DNA from: Chryseobacterium sp. JV274
Lineage (GTDB): Bacteria; Bacteroidota; Bacteroidia; Flavobacteriales; Weeksellaceae
Direction: 5' to 3'
DNA: 64,000 nucleotides
Assembly: GCF_903969135.1 (NCBI RefSeq)
Contig: NZ_LR824569.1
Location: forward strand, 2,294,001-2,358,000
Positions 54,097 through 62,580 of the stretch are shown here, in pieces. How positions within the stretch are numbered: the stretch's first letter is position 1; every line of letters starts with the position of its first letter. Both the position numbers and the translations under genes were made by a program. The notes beneath the pieces were generated by a model, which was given only the letters and a program-made list of their open reading frames with translations, was not told the DNA's origin and made no database searches.

Positions 54097-54676
54097 TATC
54101 AATTTCAAAAATATATGGAAACAGCAGACTTCCAACAAACCCAATCTGGAAGAGCTTCTTGGAAAGCTGAGAAAATTCAGAAATCAAAATCTGCGTAAAC
54201 TGATCCTGGCTAATATTGCATTAATCACCACCTCATTAATAATTATTTATATCTGGTATCGTTTCCAGCCTCAGATGATTACTACAAAAATCGGGATTGT
54301 ACTTGTCATTCTGGCCATGGTGATGTTCCTTTTTGCCTATAATAAAATGTTTATGGTTTTTTACAAAATTGATCAGACCCAGTCGAACAATGAATATCTC
54401 CAGAGTTTATATGTGGTAAAGCGTAAGCAGAAATTTATGCAGACCACCATACTCAACTTATATTTTATTATGCTGTCTCTGGGAATATGTTTTTACATGT
54501 ATGAATACACGTCCAGAATGACACTTGGTTCAGGCATGCTGGCTTATGTGGTAACATTCGCATGGATTGCTTTCAATTGGTTTTATTTAAGGCCCAAAAC
54601 AATAAAGAAACAACAGGGAAAACTTAACGAATTAATTAATAAATTTGAAGAGATCAATAATCAATTAAAAGAATGA
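54086..54676 (+). CDS. Membrane protein, candidate anti-sigma factor
   Basis: This 196-residue protein has an N-terminal cytosolic part (about 45 residues with WKQQTSNKPNLEELLGKLRKFRNQN), two to four membrane helices (about 38-58, 63-83, 118-138 and 145-165) and a Lys/Glu-rich tail. No zinc HxxxCxxC anti-sigma motif is present. Its place directly behind the sigma gene suggests it controls it. Overlaps both neighbours. Confidence 0.7.
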   Translation: MDTNINFKNIWKQQTSNKPNLEELLGKLRKFRNQNLRKLILANIALITTSLIIIYIWYRFQPQMITTKIGIVLVILAMVMFLFAYNKMFMVFYKIDQTQSNNEYLQSLYVVKRKQKFMQTTILNLYFIMLSLGICFYMYEYTSRMTLGSGMLAYVVTFAWIAFNWFYLRPKTIKKQQGKLNELINKFEEINNQLKE

Positions 54677-55290
54677 TGAGTTCTTCTGACAACAAAAATC
54701 ACTGGGAAAACGTATACGAAACCAAAAATCCTGACCAGGTAAGCTGGACTCAGAAAAAACCTCAGACCTCACTTACCTTTATCAAATCCTCAGGATTGGG
54801 AAAAGATGCTAAGATTATCGATATCGGCGGTGGCGACAGCAACCTTGTTGATTTTCTTCTTGAAGAAGGCTATGAGGATATTACAGTACTTGATATTTCT
54901 GCCAAAGCGCTGGAAAAAGCACAGGAAAGACTGGGAGATGCTGCCGGTAAAGTAAAATGGATTGCAACCGATATTATCGCTTTCAACCCAACGGAAACCT
55001 ATGATATCTGGCATGACAGAGCTGCTTTTCACTTTCTGACAACTCCGGAACAGGTTTCAAAATATGTTGATATTGCGGAAAAGAATGTTAATAACTTTAT
55101 TATCCTTGGAACTTTTTCTAAAAACGGTCCTGCCAAATGCAGCGGATTGGATATTCAACAGTATGATGAAGGATCATTGTATGAAAAATTTGAAAAAACT
55201 TTTACAAAAATAAAGTGTATTACTGAAGATCATACCACTCCTTTTGAGACCGTTCAGAATTTTGTTTTCTGCAGTTTTAAAAAGCATTAA
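54673..55290 (+). CDS. Class I SAM-dependent methyltransferase
   Basis: This 205-residue protein shows the SAM-binding motif IIDIGGGDSNLVDFLLEEGYEDITVLDIS (given for position, about 42-70) and WHDRAAFHFLTTPEQVSKYV. This type (similar to thiopurine or TehB-like methyltransferases) acts on small molecules. It overlaps the previous gene by 4 bp and ends the operon. Confidence 0.88.
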   Translation: MMSSSDNKNHWENVYETKNPDQVSWTQKKPQTSLTFIKSSGLGKDAKIIDIGGGDSNLVDFLLEEGYEDITVLDISAKALEKAQERLGDAAGKVKWIATDIIAFNPTETYDIWHDRAAFHFLTTPEQVSKYVDIAEKNVNNFIILGTFSKNGPAKCSGLDIQQYDEGSLYEKFEKTFTKIKCITEDHTTPFETVQNFVFCSFKKH

Positions 55291-55320
55291 GTATTCGTAT
55301 ATATTCTATTTAAAAAATAA

Positions 55321-55350
55321 ATAAAGAGAGTCATTGATGACTCTCTTTAT
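55321..55350. terminator. Bidirectional terminator
   Basis: AAAGAGAGTCAT and ATGACTCTCTTT form a perfect 12-bp stem around TG; AT-rich tails on both sides suit the two convergent genes. Confidence 0.8.
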
Positions 55351-55384
55351 TGTTTATCTGAACTTTGAAATAGTTGCTTATGGA

Positions 55385-57142
55385 TTATGACTCTTTTTCT
55401 TCTTCCAATTCCACTTCATGACGCAGCTGAGCTTTGTAAAGAGTAGCATAATATCCGTTCTTATCCAAAAGCTCAAGGTGCTTCCCTTCTTCTACAATTT
55501 TACCATGCTCCATCACAATGATCTTATCAGCTTTTTCGATGGTGGAAAGCCTGTGGGCAATAATAATGGAGGTTCTGTTCTTTGTAATTTTTTCTGTTGC
55601 TCTCTGGATAAGTTTTTCACTTTCATGGTCAATGGAAGACGTTGCTTCATCCAGGATTAAAATTTTCGGATCCGATAAATAGGCTCTCAGGAAAGACAGC
55701 AATTGTCTCTGGCCTAAAGATATTGATGAACCTCTTTCGCTCACTACATAATCATATCCGCCAGGAAGCTGCTGGATAAACTGATCTACCTCAATTTCTC
55801 TGGCACCAGCTTTTATTTTATCTAAAGTTATACTGTCGTCTCCAAAGGAAAGGTTTTCAAAAATACTTCCATGGAAAAGGAAAACATCCTGTAAAACGAC
55901 TCCGATATGACTTCTCAGATTATAAAGCTCGTAATCTTTTAAATCCACATCATCAATCAGGATATTTCCGGAATTGATATCATACAATCTTGTAATCAAA
56001 CTGATAATGGTTGATTTCCCGGCACCTGTTGCACCAACAATAGCTACTGTCTCTCCCGGATTTACTTTAAAATCAATCCCTTTCAGAACTTCCTGTTTTT
56101 CATCATAGGCAAAATGTACTTTCTGGAATTCAATTTTTCCGGCGAAGTGATCTTTCTTCACCGTTCCGTTATTCGGCATTGCATTTTCTTCATCCATTAA
56201 TCCCAATACTCTTTCTGCTCCCACAATTCCTCGCTGGATATTGTTGAAACGGTCAGCAATCTGTCTCAAAGGGCGAATCAGCATTGAAATATACTGGATA
56301 AAGGCAATCACCACCCCTGCACTGATTGTAATATATCCTCCATAGAAAAGGATAAATCCTATGAATAATGAAGAAATAAGTTCCACTACAGGAAAGAACA
56401 GCGAGAAAATAAATACGGTTCTCAGTAATGCTCCCTTTAGTGTAACATTAATATCATCAAATTTCTTAAATTCAGATTCCTGTCTGTTGAATACCTGAAT
56501 AATAGACATTCCCGCCAGTCTTTCCTGAACAAAAGAGTTCTGATTGGCAGTCCAGTTTCTCTCGTCTCCAAAAGCTTTCTTCAATCTTTTTTGAAAAAAT
56601 CTTGTAATGACTACCATTAAAGGTAAAATAGCCAGCGTAATGTAACTCAGGTGAACATTGGTGCTGAACATCATAATCAGTACAAACAGAATTCTCAGTA
56701 TATCCCCGAAAACCATCAGGAAACCGTCTGTATATACTGTAGCAATTGTTTCCACATCTCCTACCGCACGCGTTACCAGCTGCCCGATTGGGGTTTTATC
56801 AAAAAATGAAGTTTTGAAATAAATCAGCTTAGCATATAACCGCTCTCTGATATCCCTGATTACATTCTGTGAGATAAAATTTGAAAAATAAACCAGGAAA
56901 AAGTTTAAAATCGTTTCAGCAAACACCAATCCTACAAGGATATAGATATGCTTCATCATCAAAGCCTTATCATGGAGCTTTGTAATATCATTATCCACCA
57001 CCTGCATAGTAAGATACGGCCTGTAAGTAGAAACAATGGAAAGGAATATAGAAATTATAAGAGTAAGGATGAACCATGAACGGAACTTCATTCCGATAAA
57101 GAACAGCCTTTTTATAATCTCCCAGGTATCTTGTTTTTTCAT
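55385..57142 (-). CDS. ABC exporter (fused permease and ATPase)
   Basis: This 585-residue protein has six membrane helices (residues 20-300) and a nucleotide-binding domain: Walker A GATGAGKST, Q-loop VLQDVFLF, signature ISLGQRQLLSF, Walker B ILILDEATSSID, and IAHRLST switch His. The LSGGQ signature reads SLGQR, which is known in type IV exporters. It is probably a homodimer or half-transporter of the MdlA/B, LmrA type. The substrate could be a lipid or drug. Confidence 0.93.
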   Translation of the reverse strand: MKKQDTWEIIKRLFFIGMKFRSWFILTLIISIFLSIVSTYRPYLTMQVVDNDITKLHDKALMMKHIYILVGLVFAETILNFFLVYFSNFISQNVIRDIRERLYAKLIYFKTSFFDKTPIGQLVTRAVGDVETIATVYTDGFLMVFGDILRILFVLIMMFSTNVHLSYITLAILPLMVVITRFFQKRLKKAFGDERNWTANQNSFVQERLAGMSIIQVFNRQESEFKKFDDINVTLKGALLRTVFIFSLFFPVVELISSLFIGFILFYGGYITISAGVVIAFIQYISMLIRPLRQIADRFNNIQRGIVGAERVLGLMDEENAMPNNGTVKKDHFAGKIEFQKVHFAYDEKQEVLKGIDFKVNPGETVAIVGATGAGKSTIISLITRLYDINSGNILIDDVDLKDYELYNLRSHIGVVLQDVFLFHGSIFENLSFGDDSITLDKIKAGAREIEVDQFIQQLPGGYDYVVSERGSSISLGQRQLLSFLRAYLSDPKILILDEATSSIDHESEKLIQRATEKITKNRTSIIIAHRLSTIEKADKIIVMEHGKIVEEGKHLELLDKNGYYATLYKAQLRHEVELEEEKES

Positions 57143-57407
57143 TGTACGAATCGAAAGAAAGAATTAAAATAAAATTCTATGCAAAAATAAGACTTTATAA
57201 CCGGACTGCGTTTACAACTTTTGCAAATCGTCATAGAAAATTTCAGATACCTACCATTTACAATATGAATATATTAAGCATTCTTTTCTTCGCCTGTTTC
57301 TCCATTAATGACATAAGAGCCAAAAACACCATCAACAATAAAAACTCTTCAGACAATCTGAACTCTTCTTGAAATTAAACTATTTCTATGACGAATTGAT
57401 GAAAATT
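57143..57407. other. Non-coding gap between the ABC exporter and truA
   Basis: Nothing convincing is seen. A 76-codon frame and a shorter MNILSILFFACFS-like frame lack any support and I do not count them as genes. Confidence 0.5.
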
Positions 57408-58160
57408 TTAAAATTCGTATCCCACATCCACCAGATACAATCCGTGTCCCGGTGCTGAAGTTCCTGCTGCGTTACGGTTTTTATCTTCAATTACTGTACG
57501 AAGATCTTCCGGTTTCAGTTTTCCGGTTCCTATTTCAACCATTGTTCCAACAATAGCACGAACCATATTTCTGAGAAAACGATTAGCTGAAACAGTAAAT
57601 TTAAGTTCTGTTCCGTTCTGCTCCCACTCCGCTTTATACATTTTGCAGATATTGGTCTTATTGTCTGTCTTTAATTTCGCAAAACTGGTGAAATCCTCAT
57701 ATTCAAAAAGAATTTTGCAGGCTTCATTCATAGCATCAATATCCAGAGTCCTTTTCCAGTGCTGCCAGGCAGATTCTTGGGTAAATGGATTTTTTTCCAG
57801 TGAGATATAATATTCGTAGGTTCTATATGTAGCATCAAAACGGGCATGAAAATCATCTTTTACCGGAAAAATCCTTTTAATGGAAATATCAGGCGGAAGA
57901 AAACTGTTCAGCCTGCGTGGAAGCTGATCATTTATTTCATGTTCAGTATCAAAATGGGCAAATATTTTTTTGGCATGAACTCCGGTATCAGTTCTTCCTG
58001 CTCCTGTAGTTTTAATCTCTTCCCTTAAAATTGTGGAAAGTGCTTTTTCCAGTTCTTCCTGCACAGAAATGGCATCCGGCTGTATCTGATAGCCGAAATA
58101 ATTCTTCCCGTTGTAAGAAAATTCAATAAAGTATCTCAATGTATTGTAATAACTCCACAA
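57408..58160 (-). CDS. truA: tRNA pseudouridine(38-40) synthase TruA
   Basis: This 250-residue protein has catalytic Asp58 in GAGRTDTGVHA and the family blocks RYFIEFSYNGKNYFGYQ and NRFLRNMVRAIVGTMVEIG. It makes pseudouridine in the tRNA anticodon stem. The start is at MWSYYNTLRYF; the family usually starts close to the RYF, so the first residues are an extension. It is divergent from lpxK with 88 bp between starts. Confidence 0.95.
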   Translation of the reverse strand: MWSYYNTLRYFIEFSYNGKNYFGYQIQPDAISVQEELEKALSTILREEIKTTGAGRTDTGVHAKKIFAHFDTEHEINDQLPRRLNSFLPPDISIKRIFPVKDDFHARFDATYRTYEYYISLEKNPFTQESAWQHWKRTLDIDAMNEACKILFEYEDFTSFAKLKTDNKTNICKMYKAEWEQNGTELKFTVSANRFLRNMVRAIVGTMVEIGTGKLKPEDLRTVIEDKNRNAAGTSAPGHGLYLVDVGYEF

Positions 58161-58233
58161 AAATACTTTAATTTAACGAAATATTTGTTGAAAAGTCTTT
58201 GAGAATGTTGCACCAAATGCTTACGAAAATTCC

Positions 58234-58241
58234 TATTTTTG
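58234..58241 (+). promoter_or_regulatory. -7 promoter element of lpxK (TATTTTTG)
   Basis: TATTTTTG, with a TTG 23 nt upstream (58208-58210), fits the Bacteroidota promoter. It ends 7 nt before the lpxK start, so the transcript would be nearly leaderless. Confidence 0.45.
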
Positions 58242-58248
58242 CAATCGT

Positions 58249-59274
58249 ATGAAAAGATGGTACCTTTATCCTTTTTCCCTTGGTTATCATTTGGTAACGG
58301 GTATCCGGAACACAATGTATGATCTGGGAATTTTTAAGTCGACAAAATTCAAAACTCCGATAATCAATGTCGGAAACCTTTCTGTGGGTGGTAGCGGAAA
58401 GTCACCCATGGTGATGTATCTTGCCCAATATCTATCCAAACATTACAGAACCGGAGTACTTTCACGAGGCTATGGAAGGCTGACAAAAGGCTATGAAGTA
58501 ACCAACTATGAAAGCAACTACAAAATGGTGGGTGATGAAGCCATGCAGCTTTTTGAACGTTTTAAAAACCGTTTTGTCATTGCTGTTTCAGAAGAACGTG
58601 TTCCCGGAGCCAAAAAAGTAATTGAAGATATGGACCTTGAAGTTCTCGTATTGGATGATGCTATGCAGCACAGAGCGATCAAGCCTGGATTCAATATTCT
58701 GATGACTGACTTTAATGATCCTTTTTTCAAGGATTATGTTCTTCCTGCCGGAGATCTGAGAGAATCAAGAGCCGGATATAAAAGAGCAAATATCATCATG
58801 GTAAGCAAATGTCCTGATGAACTTACTGAAGAAACAAAAAGATATTATATCTCAAGAATAAGACCTTCTTACGGACAGAAAGTTTTCTTTTCATCCATTG
58901 GTTATGACGAAAATGTATACGGAAAAGATAAAATGCTTCCGGATAACAACCTGAATTATTACGATATTTTACTGATCACCGGAATTGCCAATCCTAAACC
59001 GCTTCTGGAACATCTGGCAAAATTCTCAAAAAGGGTGAAACATTTAAAGTTTAGAGACCATCATAATTTCACGGATGATGATATTAAAAAAATCCTTGCC
59101 GAGTATAAAAAATTAGGAGAATATAAGCTGATATTAACCACTGAGAAAGACTATGTACGTCTGAAAACTTTTGACTATCTTAGAGATATTGTTTACTACT
59201 GGCCTATCAATGTACTTATTGATAAGAAAGAAGAATTCAATCAAATCATCTTAGATTATGTTAGAAAAAATTAA
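58249..59274 (+). CDS. lpxK: Tetraacyldisaccharide 4'-kinase LpxK
   Basis: This 341-residue protein has the Walker A P-loop NVGNLSVGGSGKSPMVMYL near residue 45, and LVLDDAMQHRAI near residue 130 with the catalytic Asp/His. It adds the 4'-phosphate to lipid A at the inner membrane, with an N-terminal membrane-associated helix. Length is usual for LpxK. It overlaps the next gene by 17 bp. Confidence 0.95.
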   Translation: MKRWYLYPFSLGYHLVTGIRNTMYDLGIFKSTKFKTPIINVGNLSVGGSGKSPMVMYLAQYLSKHYRTGVLSRGYGRLTKGYEVTNYESNYKMVGDEAMQLFERFKNRFVIAVSEERVPGAKKVIEDMDLEVLVLDDAMQHRAIKPGFNILMTDFNDPFFKDYVLPAGDLRESRAGYKRANIIMVSKCPDELTEETKRYYISRIRPSYGQKVFFSSIGYDENVYGKDKMLPDNNLNYYDILLITGIANPKPLLEHLAKFSKRVKHLKFRDHHNFTDDDIKKILAEYKKLGEYKLILTTEKDYVRLKTFDYLRDIVYYWPINVLIDKKEEFNQIILDYVRKN

Positions 59275-60073
59275 AGAGACCGCAGATTTTATTAAAAATA
59301 TTATTCAGGAATCCCCTGATTTTGCGGTTGTTTTAGGATCCGGATTGGGAAAATTGCAAAATGAAGTAGAACCAATCCATGTTTTAGAGTACAAAGACAT
59401 TCCCCATTTTCCACAGACTACAGTGGCCGGACATACCGGAAAACTTATTTATGGACTCCTGGAAGGGAAAAAAGTACTGATGATGAGCGGCCGTTTCCAT
59501 TATTATGAAGGACATTCTATGGAAACTGTGACTTTTCCTCTGAGAGTTTTTCATTTACTGGGCATTCAAAATCTTATTCTTTCCAATGCGTGCGGCGGCG
59601 TAAATCCAGCTTACAGCGTGGCAGATATTGTCATTCTGAAAGACCATATCAACATGATGCCTGAACATCCGCTTCGTGGAAAAAATATAGATGAGCTTGG
59701 ACCACGTTTTGTGGATATGAGCGAACCTTATAACAAAAAAATGATTGCTGTGGCAGAACAAGCAGCTGCAGATCATCATATTAAAATCCATCAGGGAACT
59801 TATGTTGCCTTACAGGGACCAACTTTTGAAACTCCGGCTGAATATGGCATGATCAAAGCGATCGGCGGAGATATGGTAGGAATGAGTACCGTTCCGGAAG
59901 TCATTGTTGCCAGGCATATGGAAATGGATGTATTCTGTATTTCGGTCATCACAGACCTTGGCGGACCCGATATTGCTTTGGCCGTTTCTCACGAAGAAGT
60001 TTTAAATGCAGCCAATAAAGCGATGCCCAATGTAATTGCTGTTGTTAAAGGTTTGATTAGAAATTACCAATAA
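59258..60073 (+). CDS. Purine nucleoside phosphorylase
   Basis: This 271-residue protein is of the trimeric PNP (PunA/DeoD2) family: VVLGSGLGKLQNEV (phosphate loop), VAGHTGKLIYG, SNACGGVNP, TFETPAEYGMIKAIGGDMVGMSTVPEVIVARH and VITDLGG. It cleaves inosine and guanosine with phosphate. The start overlaps lpxK by 17 bp, which indicates an operon, although the pathways are unrelated. Confidence 0.93.
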   Translation: MLEKIKETADFIKNIIQESPDFAVVLGSGLGKLQNEVEPIHVLEYKDIPHFPQTTVAGHTGKLIYGLLEGKKVLMMSGRFHYYEGHSMETVTFPLRVFHLLGIQNLILSNACGGVNPAYSVADIVILKDHINMMPEHPLRGKNIDELGPRFVDMSEPYNKKMIAVAEQAAADHHIKIHQGTYVALQGPTFETPAEYGMIKAIGGDMVGMSTVPEVIVARHMEMDVFCISVITDLGGPDIALAVSHEEVLNAANKAMPNVIAVVKGLIRNYQ

Positions 60074-60176
60074 AAAATCATCCAAATATTCTCATAGAAG
60101 CCATCAATATTATAAATTTTTCCTAATTCAGCAGAAATCAATCTCAGATTGCAATTCATTGTTTAGATTTGTACAC

Positions 60177-60707
60177 ATGAAATTGTACAAAATGAGAAAG
60201 TTGATAGTAATTTTTATGATGGGTATTTTTGGAATAAGTTATTCACAAAAAGTACCTGCTGTTCTTAAAACAGGGTTTTCAAAAGAAGCTTTACAACAGA
60301 AACTGGAAGATGAAGAGGGAAAATCCATTACAGTTCAGCAGATTCTTGACCACCATAAAGGAAAAGTTTTGGTCATTGATTTTTGGGCAGGATGGTGTAG
60401 GGATTGCTTAAATGCTCTACCAAAAGCTAAAGAATTAGAAGAAAATAACAAGAATATAGATTTTGTATTTTTATCATTAGACCGTTCAAAAGAAGGGTTT
60501 GAAAAAAGTCTTGAAAGATTTGACATGAAACACAAAGAAAATTATTGGTTTGCTTCCGGGTGGAAAAATGATTTTAATAATTATATGGATCTTAACTGGA
60601 TTCCAAGATATATGGTGATTGATCAGAAATCTTCTATTGCAAAATATTATGCAATATCTCCTGAAGATCCTGAACTTCAACAAACTATAGATAAACTTTT
60701 AAAATAA
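60177..60707 (+). CDS. TlpA-like periplasmic thioredoxin-family protein
   Basis: The protein has 176 residues from ATG 60177 (or 171 from 60192). It has a signal peptide (LIVIFMMGIFGISYSQ). The active site is WCRDC in DFWAGWCRDCLNALPKAKEL. It probably reduces disulfides in the periplasm, as in cytochrome maturation or oxidative stress. A promoter-like area lies upstream but is not clear. Confidence 0.85.
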   Translation: MKLYKMRKLIVIFMMGIFGISYSQKVPAVLKTGFSKEALQQKLEDEEGKSITVQQILDHHKGKVLVIDFWAGWCRDCLNALPKAKELEENNKNIDFVFLSLDRSKEGFEKSLERFDMKHKENYWFASGWKNDFNNYMDLNWIPRYMVIDQKSSIAKYYAISPEDPELQQTIDKLLK

Positions 60708-60738
60708 CTTTCATCTATTTTCCTTCAAAAAAACATAA

Positions 60739-60775
60739 AAAACTCATTGAAACCGTTGCTTTTCAATGAGTTTTA
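60739..60775 (+). terminator. Rho-independent terminator
   Basis: AAACTCATTGAAA and TTTTCAATGAGTTT form a long AT-rich stem around CCGTTGC, followed by TTAAAATTT. Confidence 0.7.
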
Positions 60776-60799
60776 AAATTTAAGATATATAATAACATC

Positions 60800-61252
60800 A
60801 TGATCACAAGAGAAGCCACAGAACAGGATTTAGAGATCCTTTTAGAATTTGAACAGGGAGTTGTTACTGCCGAAAGACCCTTCAACAGTACACTTATAGA
60901 AGGAGAAATTCATTATTATGATTTAAAATATCTGATACAGTCTCAGGAAGCAACGGTAATTGTTGCTGAAGAGAATGACGAAATCGTTGCATCAGGATAT
61001 GCCCTAATCAAAAAGTCAGAAAAATATTACAATCAATTTGAGAAATATTCTTATCTGGGGTTTATGTATGTAAAGCCGGAGTATAGAGGAAGAGGCATCA
61101 ATAAAGTGATTACAGATGAGCTTATTGCCTGGTCAAAATCAAGGGGAATCAGTGAAGTAAGACTTGATGTATATGCTCAAAATGAATCTGCCATAAAAGC
61201 TTATGAAAAAGCAGGTTTTGAACCTCATCTTCTCACCATGAGACTGAAATAG
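60800..61252 (+). CDS. GNAT N-acetyltransferase
   Basis: This 150-residue protein shows the acetyl-CoA motif GFMYVKPEYRGRGINKVITDEL and AQNESAIKAYEKAGFEPHL. It acts on an unknown amine substrate. Single-gene unit. Confidence 0.9.
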   Translation: MITREATEQDLEILLEFEQGVVTAERPFNSTLIEGEIHYYDLKYLIQSQEATVIVAEENDEIVASGYALIKKSEKYYNQFEKYSYLGFMYVKPEYRGRGINKVITDELIAWSKSRGISEVRLDVYAQNESAIKAYEKAGFEPHLLTMRLK

Positions 61253-61438
61253 TAAAACGATGGAAGCAGGAAGATCGAGAATGGAAGTAATTTCAGTGCA
61301 ATTAATAATCAGTTTTTTTTAATTTTCAATAAATGGACATTCAATTTTTATATCGTCCTCATTAACTTACTTCTCCCAGCTTCAGACTTCCCTTCTTAAA
61401 ATAATTTACCGTAAATAAAGGAATCCATATCTTTGTAT

Positions 61439-62536
61439 ATGGATTTTTCTTTGCCACTTCGTAAAATTATTCATGTTGACATGGACGCATTCTATGCTTC
61501 TGTGGAGCAGCATGATAATCCTGCATTGAAAGGCAAGCCTATTGCAGTTGGAGGGCAGCATCGCGGTGTAGTTGCTGCAGCAAGCTATGAAGCCAGAAAA
61601 TATGGAGTACGTTCTGCAATGCCCAGCAAAACCGCAAAAGAAAAATGTCCGCATCTTATTTTTGTTCCTCCCCGATTTGCCAGATATAAAGAGATCTCCA
61701 AAAAAATCCGGGAGATTTTCTATGAATATACTGATCTGGTAGAACCTCTTTCTCTGGATGAAGCCTATCTGGATGTCACCGAAAATAAAAAAGGAATGGA
61801 ATCTGCCAACCTGATCGCCAAAGAAATCCGTCAGAAAATCTTTGAACAGACGGGTCTTACGGCATCTGCAGGAATTTCAGTCAATAAGTTTTTGGCTAAA
61901 GTGGCTTCAGACATCAATAAACCGAATGGCCAGAAAACAATTCATCCTGATAAAATGGAGCATTTCCTGGAAGAACTGCCTGTAGAAAAATTTTACGGCG
62001 TTGGAAAAGTTACCGCTAACAAAATGTTTAGTTTAGGAATTTATAAAGGAAAAGATTTAAAAAAAAGATCTCTTGAAGATCTGGTAAGACTTTTCGGGAA
62101 GTCCGGGAAACATTATTACAATGTAGTACGCGGTATTCATACTTCTGAAGTAAAACCTCACCGGATCCAGAAAAGTGTGGCGGTGGAAAGAACTTTTTTT
62201 GAAGATCTTCTGGATGAACAGCAGATCAATGAAAAACTGGAAAGCCTTGCTCAGGAAATTCATCAGAGATTGCAGAAAAATAATATTCTTGGAAGGACTT
62301 TAACTTTAAAAATAAAATATAAAGACTTCTCTCTTTTCACAAGGAGTATCACCAGGGAAGATTATTTCTCGTCACCAGAACAGTACGTCAGCACGGGAAG
62401 AAAACTATGGGAACTCCGCCCTTTCGATAAAGCTGTACGCCTGCTCGGGTTGTCTCTCTCTCAACTGAATACGGAAGAAAAAAAACAAGTTTCCGTTCAA
62501 CTAAAAATCCCGTTTGAGGAATTTGAAAATGAGTAG
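61439..62536 (+). CDS. dinB: DNA polymerase IV
   Basis: This 365-residue Y-family polymerase has the metal-binding Asp in IIHVDMDAFYASVEQ near residue 16 and SLDEAYLDVT near residue 105, then little finger motifs. It copies past damaged bases. I chose ATG 61439 over 61433. A TATCTTTG element ends 3 nt before that start, so the promoter would give a leaderless message, or another promoter is used. Confidence 0.94.
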   Translation: MDFSLPLRKIIHVDMDAFYASVEQHDNPALKGKPIAVGGQHRGVVAAASYEARKYGVRSAMPSKTAKEKCPHLIFVPPRFARYKEISKKIREIFYEYTDLVEPLSLDEAYLDVTENKKGMESANLIAKEIRQKIFEQTGLTASAGISVNKFLAKVASDINKPNGQKTIHPDKMEHFLEELPVEKFYGVGKVTANKMFSLGIYKGKDLKKRSLEDLVRLFGKSGKHYYNVVRGIHTSEVKPHRIQKSVAVERTFFEDLLDEQQINEKLESLAQEIHQRLQKNNILGRTLTLKIKYKDFSLFTRSITREDYFSSPEQYVSTGRKLWELRPFDKAVRLLGLSLSQLNTEEKKQVSVQLKIPFEEFENE

Positions 62537-62580
62537 GTCATATTTTTTCGCTACCTTGTATCAACCAAATCAGTAAATTT

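Noticed and set aside
57142..57372. 76-codon plus-strand frame between the ABC exporter and truA, with an inner MNILSILFFACFS start
   Set aside because: Starts on top of the ABC gene start and has no homology pattern or promoter; I treat the area as non-coding.
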